Source: AG1 sp035559775 (GTDB lineage: Archaea; Thermoproteota; Thermoprotei_A; Sulfolobales; AG1). From it: a stretch of 64,000 nucleotides of DNA. The position numbers and the translations under genes are program-made. Positions 17,374 through 26,800 of this stretch are shown here, piece by piece (position 1 is the stretch's first letter; each line of letters opens with the position of its first letter). Where the stretch lies: the NCBI GenBank assembly GCA_035559775.1, contig DATMAU010000028.1, positions 62,001 to 126,000 on the forward strand, given 5' to 3'. Under the pieces are notes generated by a model. It saw only the letters and a list, made by a program, of their open reading frames with translations, ran no database searches and was not told where the DNA came from.

Positions 17374-18825
17374 CTAGATCCCATGTACCGAGTTCTTTTC
17401 AAGCTCCGCTAAGGCCCCCTCTCTTAAGAAAAATACCCTGCACCTTAGCTCCTTTAGATCCTCTGGGTCGCTTGTAATTATAAGAACAGCAGAGCCTCTC
17501 ATAACTAGATCCTTTATCAGTCCTTTGAGCAGTTCTATAGAGCTTATATCCAGATTGGCGGATGGCTCCTCAAATATTACGAGATCTGGTTTTCTGAGGG
17601 CTTCCCTCCAGATCACGAGTCTCCTAGCGTTACCTCCTGAGAGGCTTCTCATGGGACTCCAGATCGATGGTACCGTGATCCTTGACTCTCTTATTAGAGA
17701 TTCAGCGTATGATCTAAGATCCTTATGGTTTATAAGCATATCCCAAATCCTTAAGGGTTTCTCAAGCAGTCTCCTCATAGACGCATTAATAGCTATACTC
17801 ATACTCATAACAGAACCACGCTCACTATCGCTTGGTACATAACTGATCCGAGATCCGGGCTTGACCCAGATCTCTCCAGATATCGGGCTTCTAATACCAT
17901 ATAAGGTCTCAGCGATCTCCCTAACACCTCTACCATCAAGCGATACTATAGCCATAACCTCTCCCCTAGAAACTCTGAAGCTGGTGCCTCTCATCACATA
18001 GGCGCCTCTATCATCAACTACTGTTAGATCCCTCGTACGAAGTATCTCTTCACCACTATCAATAGGATCAGCGATTCCCGTCACGGATCCATGACCATCA
18101 TGATGAACAGCATGTGGGAAGAGCTTTTTGAAGCACTCTCCACACGATCTAACTTCAGCAATCTTTAATCCTTTCTTGAGTATCGTGAACCTATCACCAA
18201 AGCTTACTACCTCTCTGACCTTGTGGTTCGTCATAACTATGGCTTTCCCATCCATAGAGGCTTTTCTAAGGATTCTTAGGATCTCAGCCGAAATCTCAGG
18301 CCCTAAGAGAGATGTTGGCTCGTCGAGAAGGATAACCCTCCTTCCAACAGTCACAGCTACTAAAACCTCGAGAAGCTGTCTTTCGCTAGGAGCTAGGTTT
18401 GATACCTTCACACCAGGATCTATCTCCCTGAGCCCCATCTTACTCAGCATATTTTTGACATTATTAAGGATCTCTCGATAATCCATTCTGCAAGACCCCG
18501 AGATGATCGATATGTTCTCCTTAACTGTTAGCTCTCCTATCAATGATGAGCCCTGGTAAGCCATAGAGATACCTTTCTCCAACGCTACCCTAGGCGATTT
18601 GAGATGTACCCTCTCACCATCGATCCTGATCTCTCCAGCTGTTGGTCTCATATATCCACTCAGTATCTTGAGAAGCGATGTTTTCCCAGCCCCATTCTCG
18701 CCAAGGATCACATGGATCTCTCCTCCGTATATCGAGAGATCCACGCCAGATAGTGCTGTATAGCCCCCCGGATAGATCACCCAGATGTCTCTGGCTTCTA
18801 CTATGGGCGTCTTAATCTCACTCAT
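17374..18825 (-). CDS. ABC transporter ATPase with two nucleotide-binding domains (YufO/RbsA-like)
   Basis: The 483-residue protein contains two ABC domains in tandem. The first has a full Walker A (GENGAGKTSLL) and Walker B with LLDEPTS, but a degenerate signature (LAPSERQLL). The second lacks a Walker A lysine (SLDGRGVREIAETL) and keeps a canonical signature (SLSGGNARRL) and EEPSANLD. This split is usual for the RbsA/YufO family and gives one good composite site. ATG 18825 gives the natural N-terminus. GTG 18843 would overlap the binding-protein gene by 10 bases. Confidence 0.88.
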   Translation of the reverse strand: MSEIKTPIVEARDIWVIYPGGYTALSGVDLSIYGGEIHVILGENGAGKTSLLKILSGYMRPTAGEIRIDGERVHLKSPRVALEKGISMAYQGSSLIGELTVKENISIISGSCRMDYREILNNVKNMLSKMGLREIDPGVKVSNLAPSERQLLEVLVAVTVGRRVILLDEPTSLLGPEISAEILRILRKASMDGKAIVMTNHKVREVVSFGDRFTILKKGLKIAEVRSCGECFKKLFPHAVHHDGHGSVTGIADPIDSGEEILRTRDLTVVDDRGAYVMRGTSFRVSRGEVMAIVSLDGRGVREIAETLYGIRSPISGEIWVKPGSRISYVPSDSERGSVMSMSIAINASMRRLLEKPLRIWDMLINHKDLRSYAESLIRESRITVPSIWSPMRSLSGGNARRLVIWREALRKPDLVIFEEPSANLDISSIELLKGLIKDLVMRGSAVLIITSDPEDLKELRCRVFFLREGALAELEKNSVHGI

Positions 18826-18833
18826 ATAGATCC

Positions 18834-19889
18834 CTAGCTCCACCTAGAATCGTCCCAACTCTCCATGATAGGAACCTTGAGCCTTCCTTCAAGTATATCC
18901 TTCCTAACCCCCTCGACATGGCTAACTATCTCAGGAAACTCCTTGGCAAAACGAGCGTTCCACGAGAGCTTAGCCCAACCCTCCTTCATACCCCACCCAA
19001 GGATCCCACTGGTCCATGATCCATTCTTTCTCAGCTCAACGAGATATTTTATAAAGGGCTTTAGATCCCACACAATGCTGGCAACAAGGGTGTTTGGCGC
19101 TATATTACTATAATCTATTACCGTTCCAAACGTATATACCATCTTGCCCTGTTTATACGCATCCTCGGCAGCGTCTGTAGCACCATAGCTCTCCGAATAT
19201 ATTATGTCAGCCCCAAGATCTATGAGGGCTTTTGCAGCCTCCTTAGCCTTTACAGGATCATACCAGCTCTCTATAAAGACAGCTCTTATCTTCACAGAAG
19301 GGTTAACAGATTTCGCACCATATGCGAAGGCGTTTATAAGCCTAACAACATCCGGGACCGGGTAGCTTGCGACAACGCCTATAATATTGCTCTTAGTAAG
19401 CTTGCCAGCCGCTATACCCGCAAGATAAGCTGCTTCTTGGATCCAATAGTCATATACAACAACATTGGGCGGATACTGAATATTGGTGGGGCCCGAGCCT
19501 TGGGCAAAGAAAGCATTGGGAAATTCCCTTGCGACTTTGATTGTTGTCTGGTAATATCCCCAACTATGGGGTATTATTATATCATAGCCTGCTTGGATAT
19601 ATTGTCTTATAACCCTCTCAACATCTGATTCAGAGACCCTCTCAACATAGCTGTACTCAATCCCAAGGTTCTCTCTAGCCCATTTCATCGCCTCATGCAT
19701 AGCCTGGTTCCACGGCTCCTCGACGGGTGTTACATAAATCACAGCTACTTTTATCCTGCCTTGCTGTAAGATCTGAGTGGTATTAACCCCGGCTGCAGCA
19801 CCTCCAGGGCTTTTTAACAAATAAACCGTAGCTATAGCACTTATAGCGATTATAACTACCACAGTCAGAGCTAGGATCGAGGTTCTCAT
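18834..19889 (-). CDS. BMP/PnrA-family substrate-binding protein
   Basis: The 351-residue protein has an N-terminal signal/anchor (residues about 5-25) and a periplasmic-binding fold of the BMP/Med/PnrA type, with AVIYVTPVEEPWNQAMHEA at the start of the first domain and the ESWYDPVKAKEAAKALID hinge motif. Family members bind purine nucleosides or related compounds. The mature N-terminus is rich in small residues, and there is no lipobox cysteine, so it is probably held by its uncleaved helix. It lies 10 bases after the Rieske oxygenase gene. Confidence 0.87.
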   Translation of the reverse strand: MRTSILALTVVVIIAISAIATVYLLKSPGGAAAGVNTTQILQQGRIKVAVIYVTPVEEPWNQAMHEAMKWARENLGIEYSYVERVSESDVERVIRQYIQAGYDIIIPHSWGYYQTTIKVAREFPNAFFAQGSGPTNIQYPPNVVVYDYWIQEAAYLAGIAAGKLTKSNIIGVVASYPVPDVVRLINAFAYGAKSVNPSVKIRAVFIESWYDPVKAKEAAKALIDLGADIIYSESYGATDAAEDAYKQGKMVYTFGTVIDYSNIAPNTLVASIVWDLKPFIKYLVELRKNGSWTSGILGWGMKEGWAKLSWNARFAKEFPEIVSHVEGVRKDILEGRLKVPIMESWDDSRWS

Positions 19890-19899
19890 GGCTATCCAC

Positions 19900-20877
19900 C
19901 TATGCTGTGCCGAATGTCACTCCAAGCTCTCTAAGCCACATCCTATATGCTATCGACACCCTATCCGATCTTAGGTGAAGCTCTGCCTGGAGATCTAGAG
20001 GTAGCAGCTCAGGCCTCTGGGACTCGACTACAGGGATATCTTGAGATACTATTTTATCTTGGAATCTTCTAACCTCATCGTCTGGGATCTCGTGGGCATA
20101 GTTCATCGCGATTATCATCCAACCGATACTCTCAGTCTGCTCTACCGGGGTCACTGCATAGAATATAGAAAACCTCTTGCCATCAGATTCCTTGGTAAAG
20201 TATGCAACAAGGGGTCTTAGAACCATATAGGTATAGGTCTCCCATTTACCAACACCTGTACCATCGGGATTTGGCTGCCAAACCCTTATATTCTTTGCAA
20301 CAATACCCTCTTCGCTCTTTATCACCTCATAATCCGGGATCTCGGGTTTAGACGGATCTCCAAGAACCCCTGTGTGGACGAAGGGGAAGTGGGCTACATC
20401 GAGGAAGTTCTCTATAGCTCTAGGACCGCTGCTTCTTATCCTGTAAGGCCCGCAATAAATCTTTCTGAAAGAAGAGTCCGACCATTCAGGAAACGGAGGT
20501 ACTTCTCTGCCAGGATTTCCCAGCGAGACCCATATATACCCGTACTTCTCAACAGCCCTATACACACGAACCTTAGCCTTCTCAGGAGGCTTCTGATCCG
20601 GGTGTGCAGGTATCCTTACACACCTACCGTTTTTATCATACTCCCAACCGTGGTACGGGCATACAATTTTGTCACCACTAACCCACCCGAGCGAGAGTCT
20701 GGCGCCTCTGTGAATACAAAGATCCTGCCAAGCCATCACAGTCCCATCACGAGATCTCCACACAACAAGATCCTCGCCAAGAATCCTAGCCCTAAGGATC
20801 CCACCAGCAGGAAGATCAGAGGATCTGGCCACTACAAACCAGTCATTGACAAGCACAGGATCCCGGATCATATTCAT
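19900..20877 (-). CDS. Rieske non-heme iron oxygenase, alpha subunit type
   Basis: The 325-residue protein has a Rieske [2Fe-2S] site, CIHRGA (Cys54, His56) and CPYHGW (Cys73, His76), and a mononuclear iron site ENFLDVAHFPFVHTG with Asp160, His163 and His168. It resembles single-component demethylase/hydroxylase oxygenases such as VanA-like enzymes. An electron-donating reductase is not visible nearby. ATG 20877 is chosen because the TATA box at 20903-20912 puts transcription start near 20881, so the longer ATG at 20895 would not be transcribed. It leads the ABC importer operon, which suggests that it oxidises the imported compound. Confidence 0.86.
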   Translation of the reverse strand: MNMIRDPVLVNDWFVVARSSDLPAGGILRARILGEDLVVWRSRDGTVMAWQDLCIHRGARLSLGWVSGDKIVCPYHGWEYDKNGRCVRIPAHPDQKPPEKAKVRVYRAVEKYGYIWVSLGNPGREVPPFPEWSDSSFRKIYCGPYRIRSSGPRAIENFLDVAHFPFVHTGVLGDPSKPEIPDYEVIKSEEGIVAKNIRVWQPNPDGTGVGKWETYTYMVLRPLVAYFTKESDGKRFSIFYAVTPVEQTESIGWMIIAMNYAHEIPDDEVRRFQDKIVSQDIPVVESQRPELLPLDLQAELHLRSDRVSIAYRMWLRELGVTFGTA

Positions 20878-20902
20878 CCTCCACTCAACATTCATGTAAA
20901 AA

Positions 20903-20912
20903 CGCTTATAAG
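20903..20912 (-). promoter_or_regulatory. TATA box of the Rieske oxygenase/ABC importer operon
   Basis: CTTATAAGCG on the minus strand is a clear TATA element about 26 bases before ATG 20877, which implies a leaderless or nearly leaderless transcript for the five-gene operon. Confidence 0.6.
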
Positions 20913-21385
20913 TATAACGTGTAGTTGAATCACATTTTTAAATAGAACATGTTAAAAATCAACTATACCTGGTATAAAACCATATCGAGAAAAACACGGA
21001 GCCTGCAACGAAACTAGTTCTACGGAGATCCAGAGAAGAAGTAGAAAGAGACATGGTTTTGGGCTGCTTGGCTAGCTTGATCGATTTTGGCTTCACAAGC
21101 CTTGATACTAAGCGTTTCCCTTTTAATGATCTTTGTGGGTAAAGATCTATATTATATTATTTCATATTGGTTTAATACCTAGAGAGTCATCGCAATAACC
21201 CTAGGTGGTAATAGAGGTATGATCTAATCCACATAGAAGATGCTTTCTCGGTTAGGAATCCCCTTCCGTTAAGCTTAAGTGCCCATGACTTAGTAGGAGT
21301 AAAGAAGCTCTATAGGTTTATCTTGTGGCGTTCAAATCACTATACATGTATTGAAACAACTATAGCTGATAAGTGTGAAACGTGG
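20913..21385. other. Intergenic stretch, nothing recognised
   Basis: About 470 bases between divergent and convergent ends with no supported gene. A frame around 21280-21511 on the plus strand runs antisense into the TatD-like gene and shows no family resemblance. Confidence 0.4.
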
Positions 21386-22234
21386 TTATGGGGGTTCTAC
21401 TCTATAGAACCTGGTTATGTTTTCTACATGTATCCTGTATATGGCTTCTTCGTCGAGAAAACCTTCTTTAACAGCCTTCAATGTGTTTTCCGAGATCTCC
21501 CAGGGGTATAGGACTCTCCCCGGTCTTGCTGGATCATCTATATAGTCGCTCTCGAACATGTAGAAGCCTTGGTACTTACTTGCGATCTGGATCACTTGAT
21601 AGATCGCTGGCACAGTAGCTGGAATCCCCATGGATATAGCGTGTTCTAGAAGCCCTGGTTTTGCATGGTGCATAGCAACCCTATCCTTGCTAATCCCTAT
21701 TCTTTTGATCCTATCCTCTATATCCTTCGCAGTGATCCATCCACCCTCTTCTAAGTGTAGGTGCACAATAGCTCCAAGATCCTTAGCCCTTGTTAGAGCA
21801 TAGTCGAGAACCATTTCTGCGAGAACCACATAGTGGGGTTTAACCTGGTAGTGGGGCCTCCCAACCTCGGCAATGCCTTGTAAAAGGCCTTTCTCTATAT
21901 AGGTGCACGCGAGATCAATGACCTTGAGAGAAGATCTATAGGCATCCTCAGGCTTCATCCCAAGCTTATCTATCATCTTGTCAATCATAGCCGGGTGATA
22001 TCCACCGAGACAAGCCACCTTTAGTCCTTCCTCTCTAGCAGCTCTACACTCAGATATAACTAACTCTATAGATCTTTCAAAACCCTCTATGCCTGGGCTA
22101 AACCCAAGACTGGTTGGAGGTAAAGAGACAAGGGCTATGAACCAGCCCTCAGATTCTCTGAATCTTCTGGCAATGGTCTTAGCTCCCAACCCTTTGAGAG
22201 GGTTTGTGTGGGCATGGGCGTCTGCAAATATCAA
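21386..22234 (-). CDS. TatD-like metal-dependent hydrolase (TIM barrel)
   Basis: The 282-residue protein shows the metal ligands of the TatD/COG1099-type amidohydrolases: DAHAHT (Asp5, His7, His9), the EVGRPH segment near residues 143-148, HLHLEEG, the MHHAKP histidines, and ESDYIDD with the late aspartate. A phosphodiesterase, deoxyribonuclease or amidohydrolase activity is possible and cannot be resolved. GGTGAGG precedes ATG 22234. It follows the small gene at 22244 by 9 bases and is probably the last gene of the rpl24e-ndk operon. Confidence 0.78.
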   Translation of the reverse strand: MIFADAHAHTNPLKGLGAKTIARRFRESEGWFIALVSLPPTSLGFSPGIEGFERSIELVISECRAAREEGLKVACLGGYHPAMIDKMIDKLGMKPEDAYRSSLKVIDLACTYIEKGLLQGIAEVGRPHYQVKPHYVVLAEMVLDYALTRAKDLGAIVHLHLEEGGWITAKDIEDRIKRIGISKDRVAMHHAKPGLLEHAISMGIPATVPAIYQVIQIASKYQGFYMFESDYIDDPARPGRVLYPWEISENTLKAVKEGFLDEEAIYRIHVENITRFYRVEPP

Positions 22235-22243
22235 CCCAGATCC

Positions 22244-22672
22244 TCACCTAATATATCTAGCCCACTCGCTAGGAGGCTTTATCCCGAGCTCCTCGAGGAT
22301 CTTTATCACCCTCTCGGATGGTGCTAGATAGTATAGAGGCCAGTCCCTCAGCTTTGAGAGGAGCGTCTTGCTCTGGACACCCTCGATTCCGGTTATTCTT
22401 CTAAACCTAAAGGTAGGCTCTCCCTTATCATTCACACTGACATCATCGACTACAAGGAAGCTTGGGGGGAGGGATGTATAGTCAACTCTATCTGTCCTAG
22501 TACCCCTTCTGATAGGTCCCTTACCATATATACCTATAGCTGGTATTGGTAGTAATCCCCTTATCTCTTGCAATAGCTTCTCATCAATACTCGTTCCCTG
22601 GTAATGGACCTCGCCATCCTTCTCCCACTGGCTTGGGTTGAAATGCGTGTTTAGGATGAGTACAAAGCCCAT
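22244..22672 (-). CDS. Conserved-looking protein of unknown function in the ndk operon
   Basis: From ATG 22672, 10 bases after ndk ends, the product is 142 residues. It begins MGFVLILNTHFNPSQWEK and contains PAIGIYGKGPIRRG and YYLAPSERVIKILEELG. A longer frame would overlap ndk and is unlikely. There are no membrane segments or cysteine pairs. I do not recognise the family. Its operon partners are ribosomal and nucleotide-metabolism genes. Confidence 0.6.
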   Translation of the reverse strand: MGFVLILNTHFNPSQWEKDGEVHYQGTSIDEKLLQEIRGLLPIPAIGIYGKGPIRRGTRTDRVDYTSLPPSFLVVDDVSVNDKGEPTFRFRRITGIEGVQSKTLLSKLRDWPLYYLAPSERVIKILEELGIKPPSEWARYIR

Positions 22673-22682
22673 AGAGATCACT

Positions 22683-23102
22683 CTAGACAAGCTCCTCCTT
22701 ATCGAAGAAGAGGGAGATCTCATATTCAGCTGCTTCAGGGCTATCGGAGGCGTGGGCTATGTTCTCGCTAACAGATAAAGCATAGTCTCCCCTTATCGTG
22801 CCTGGAGGAGCCTTTCTACCATCTGTAGGGCCTAGGAGGTTTCTCACAACACTTACAGCTGAGTCGCCCTCTATCACCATGAGCACAACAGGCCCTCTCG
22901 TGACGAAATTTACAAGCTCCTCGAAGAAAGGCTTACCCTTGTGTACAGCGTATAGCTTCTCCGCCTCCTCTCTCGATAGCTTTTTAAGTTTCATACCAGC
23001 GATCCTTAGACCTTTTCTCTCCAATCTAGATATTATCTCACCAACAAGTCTCTTCTCATAAGCATCTGGCTTTAGCATGAAGAATGTTCTCTCAACAGGC
23101 AT
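22683..23102 (-). CDS. ndk: Nucleoside diphosphate kinase
   Basis: This 139-residue protein begins VERTFFMLKPDAY and carries the active-site histidine in ENIAHASDS (His117), so it can transfer gamma-phosphate between nucleoside triphosphates and diphosphates. ATG 23102 is preceded by GGAGGTGA at a 5-base spacing, which decides against the GTG three codons upstream. It follows rpl24e by 5 bases. The order rpl24e-ndk is widely conserved in archaea. Confidence 0.96.
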   Translation of the reverse strand: MPVERTFFMLKPDAYEKRLVGEIISRLERKGLRIAGMKLKKLSREEAEKLYAVHKGKPFFEELVNFVTRGPVVLMVIEGDSAVSVVRNLLGPTDGRKAPPGTIRGDYALSVSENIAHASDSPEAAEYEISLFFDKEELV

Positions 23103-23107
23103 TGGTT

Positions 23108-23296
23108 TCACCTCCTCTGCCTACCCATATAGCTCGAGGTCCATGGGAGTTTCTTGGGATCTCTCCCCATTCTATAGTATTTAAAACACTTGGAGGAGCA
23201 GAACCTGAGTATGCTTCCATCGTTCCTCACAAACATGATCCCGGTTCCGGGGGATATCTGGCCGCCGCAGAAGCTGCACCTATGGATGCTAACCAT
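23108..23296 (-). CDS. rpl24e: 50S ribosomal protein L24e (eL24)
   Basis: The 62-residue product has the zinc ribbon CSFCGGQI (Cys7, Cys10) and FCSSKC (Cys33, Cys37), and the PWTSSY segment typical of archaeal L24e. ATG 23296 follows GGTGCGGG by a few bases, and a longer GTG start would include that site. It is divergent from rps28e and shares a symmetrical TATA region with it. Confidence 0.94.
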   Translation of the reverse strand: MVSIHRCSFCGGQISPGTGIMFVRNDGSILRFCSSKCFKYYRMGRDPKKLPWTSSYMGRQRR

Positions 23297-23328
23297 CTCC
23301 CGCACCACGCATAATTATGTCTAAAGCT

Positions 23329-23336
23329 CTTTAAAG
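23329..23336. promoter_or_regulatory. Palindromic TATA element shared by rpl24e and rps28e
   Basis: CTTTAAAG is a perfect palindrome lying 34 bases before the rps28e start and 36 bases before the rpl24e start. TATA boxes of archaea normally sit 24-28 bases before the transcription start, so one element could serve both directions with leaders of about 10 bases. Confidence 0.45.
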
Positions 23337-23365
23337 CGTCCACAAATATATCTATGGGGCTGTGA

Positions 23366-23614
23366 TTGTCGCAGCAGGCTGAGAAGGCTTCGAAATCAAT
23401 AATAGAGGAGATAGGAATACCAGCAGAGGTTATACAGATCATAGGAAGGACAGGCGTTACCGGAGAGATAACCCAGGTTAGAGTGAGGGTTCTTGAGGGA
23501 AGGGATAAGGGTAGAATCATTACCCGTAATATCAAGGGGCCTGTGAGGATAGGGGATATAGTGATCCTGAGAGAGACTGAGAGAGAGGCTAGGAAGCTCA
23601 CAACAAGGAGATAG
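23366..23614 (+). CDS. rps28e: 30S ribosomal protein S28e (eS28)
   Basis: The 82-residue protein contains the S28e OB-fold core PAEVIQIIGRTGVTGEITQV and ends with RETEREARKLTTRR, close to the family ending LRETEREARRL. It binds the small-subunit platform near mRNA exit. The start is TTG, GTGAT being just upstream. It heads a probable operon with the small gene at 23624 and ileS. Confidence 0.95.
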   Translation: MSQQAEKASKSIIEEIGIPAEVIQIIGRTGVTGEITQVRVRVLEGRDKGRIITRNIKGPVRIGDIVILRETEREARKLTTRR

Positions 23615-23623
23615 CTCTGATAG

Positions 23624-23866
23624 GTGCTCCTGTTGGTAGTGTGCAATGTATATATAGTTTCTTATAATGAGAAATCTATTGAGGAGGTGGAGAGAGAATT
23701 ATCCAGGATAGCCAGGATCGTGCAAAAGGTTAGGAGCAGTGTTGTTCACAGCTTCTATTACTATAGAATAGAATGTAATTCCGAGGATAGCGTCAACAAT
23801 ATATTGAGAAACTATATAGATAAAGGACTCATCTCCTGGGCGAAGGTTGAGAAAACACTGGGGTGA
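23624..23866 (+). CDS. Small protein of unknown function between rps28e and ileS
   Basis: The product is 75-80 residues depending on start. GTG 23624, TTG 23633 and GTG 23639 are all in frame, and GGTGCT at 23623-23628 favours the middle one. The sequence alternates a strand (VYIVSYNEKS), a long helix (IEEVERELSRIARIVQKVR), strands (HSFYYYRIECNS) and a helix, an alpha/beta layout like small ferredoxin-fold or Pcc1-like modules. It ends 4 bases before ileS. I cannot assign a function. Confidence 0.55.
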   Translation: MLLLVVCNVYIVSYNEKSIEEVERELSRIARIVQKVRSSVVHSFYYYRIECNSEDSVNNILRNYIDKGLISWAKVEKTLG

Positions 23867-23870
23867 GAGG

Positions 23871-26800
23871 ATGGCTCACCTGGGGTCTAGATATAACCCG
23901 GAAGAGGTTGAGACAAGGATCAAGAGGTTCTGGGAGGAGAACAAGATCTACGAAAAAGTGAAGTCAAGAAAAGGGGACAAGGTCTTCTTCTTCCTAGACG
24001 GCCCACCATACCCCAGCTCCCCCACATTCCACCCAGGAACCGGGTGGAACAAGGTGATCAAGGACGCTGTTCTCAGATACTACAGGCTCAAGGGATACTC
24101 TGTAATGGATACGCCTGGCTATGATACACATGGACTTCCAATAGAATACCAGATCGAGAAGAGGTTGGGGATCTCGAGTAAGAAGGAGGTAGTTGAGAAG
24201 ATAGGGGTCGATAGGTTTATACATATGTGTAAAGAGTTCGTGTTAAACAACGTAGAGTCTCTATCCAGGGGTTTTAAGGATCTCGGCGTGATGATGGATT
24301 GGTCCAACCCCTACATGACCCTGAATAACAGCTATATAGAGGAGGCTTGGAGGCTGATAAAGGCTGCCGAGACTAAAGGTCTTCTCGACATAGATATAAG
24401 GGTTCTCCACTGGTGTCCCAGATGCGAGACTGTTCTAGCTGACTACGAGGTTACACAAGAGTATGTGGATCTAGAGGATCCCTCGATATATGTTAAACTA
24501 CCCGTAAGAGGGGCTAAGAATGAGTATATAGTTATATGGACTACAACCCCGTGGACACTTCCCGCAAACACCTTTGTCATGGCTAGGGGTGATGCAATCT
24601 ATGCTAAGATAGAATATATGGGCGAGATCCTCATAGTAGCTGAGAATGCTATCGAGAGAATTGCAAAAGAGGTTGGTATGAGGAACTATAAAGTGATCGA
24701 AAAGATCCCTGGCAGAGAGCTTGAGGGGCTCGAGTATGACCACCCATTGGAGGACATAATACCTCTTCAGAGATCCCTGAAGAGCTATCACAAAATAGTT
24801 CTTGCTGATGAGTATGTTAACCTTGACGAGGGGACAGGGTTCGTTCATGCTGCACCAGGACATGGTCCCGAGGATTTCGAAGTGGCTAGGAAGAAAGGCT
24901 TCCCAATATACTCACCGCTTGATGATTCAGGGAGATTTACTGAAGAGGCGGGGAAATACAGGGGTAAGGGTGCTAGGGAGGCTAACCAGGAGATCATAGA
25001 GGATCTAAGAGCTAGAGGGGCGCTCCTCTCACACTCAAAGATCACCCATAGATATCCTGTGTGCTGGAGGTGTAAAACACCTCTCCTACTTAGAGCGACT
25101 AGACAGTGGATCATAAGAACCTCGAGGCTATCTTCAAAAGCTCTTGAAGAGGCCTCCAAGGTTAAATGGATACCCAGGTGGGGGCTGGATAGGATAAAAC
25201 CCCTTCTCGAGAACATGCAGGACTGGGTTATATCGAGACAGAGGTTCTGGGGAATACCACTCCCAATCTGGATCTGTAGGTCGTGCAGGTATAGAATAGT
25301 GGTCGGGGGTCTTGAGGAGCTCAAGACATATGGTGCTAACGAGCTTCCAGAGGATCTCCACAGGCCCTGGATAGACCGCGTGATCCTCAGATGTCCTAGA
25401 TGCGGTGGGGTTGCTGAGAGAGTGCCAGATGTAGCTGACGTGTGGCTCGACTCAGGAGTCGCTTTCTATGCATCTCTAGGCAAGGGTGGGTTGGAGAGGT
25501 TCAGAGAACTAGGGCCTGTCGATTTCGTTGTAGAGGGGCATGACCAGACGAGGGGTTGGTTCTTTAGTATGCTTAGATCTGGGGTTATAGTCCTGGGATC
25601 CGTGCCCTACAGATCTGTCCTTGTACACGGTTTTGTTCTTGATGAGAAGGGTAGGGAGATGCATAAGTCCCTTGGTAACTATGTTGAGGTGTCACAAGTT
25701 GTTAATATGTATGGGAGAGATGTTTTTAGACTGTTCGTGCTATCCAACACCACCTGGGAGGATCTCAGGTTCTCTTTAAAGAAACTTGACGAGGTAACAA
25801 GAGACCTTAATATAGTCTGGAACGTCCTCCTCTTCGCCAAATCCTATATGGAGATAGACGGGTATAGATACTCAGAAGATGATTTGGAGAAGCTCTCGGA
25901 GCACTTAAAACTAGAGGATAGATGGATACTCTCCAGACTAGCATCGCTAGTAGATAGTGTAACAAGGGCTATGGATGAGTATAGGGTGCATGAAGCCGTT
26001 AACATGCTTAGGGACTTCTTAATCGAGGATCTATCGAGAGCATATCTAAAGATAGTGAGGAGGAGAGTGTGGGAGGAGAAGAACACGCCCGATAAGATTG
26101 CTGTGTATGCAACGCTCTTCAAGGTGCTCAAAACATGGAGCGTTATGGCCTCAATAGCAGTGCCCCACATATCAGAGCTGATCTACCAAGAGCTTGTCAG
26201 GAGCCTATACGAAGGTGCCGTGGAGAGTGTTAACCTAGAGAGATGGCCAGACCCCCTGGAACTAGCAAGGTTCAGGGATCAGGAGTTAGAGAGCGTGTTT
26301 GAAAAGCTGAGAGAAATATTCGAAGCCCTAGCCTCGGCCAGGATGAATGCTGGGATAAAGCTTAGAAGACCTGTAGAGCTTTGTGTCATAGCAAGCAGTA
26401 ACCAGGGCTTCCTCGAAGCTGTTACAAAGGCTTCTAGCGTTATCAAGGAGATGCTCAACTGCCAACAAATAGTGTCAATGAACCTTGAGGAGGCTGTTGG
26501 CAAGATCTTTGTGAGAAGGGCTAAGCCTAACCTCTCATTAATAGGTAGGGAGTTCAAGAGCCTTGCCAAGGAGATAGTATCATATATAGAGGCTAGGAGC
26601 GAGGATATTGCAAAAGATATCGAAGCAGGTGTTATAAAGATCCCTGTACAGGGTGGTGAGGTAACACTCACAAGAGATCATGTTGAGATCGTTGAAGAAC
26701 CTCTCCAGGGATACTCGGTAGTAAAGAGGGATTGGGGATATGCTGCTATATCCACAAGGGTCTCCGAAGAGCTAGCCCTCGCCGGATTGGCAAGGGAGAT

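Noticed and set aside
17525..17842. Lack of Walker A lysine in the second half of the ABC ATPase as a defect
   Set aside because: This degeneracy is normal for the second domain of RbsA/YufO-like ATPases.
21280..21511. Plus-strand frame around SLSAHDLVGVKK as a transposase relic
   Set aside because: It overlaps the TatD-like gene antisense, and I could not match it to any transposase motif.
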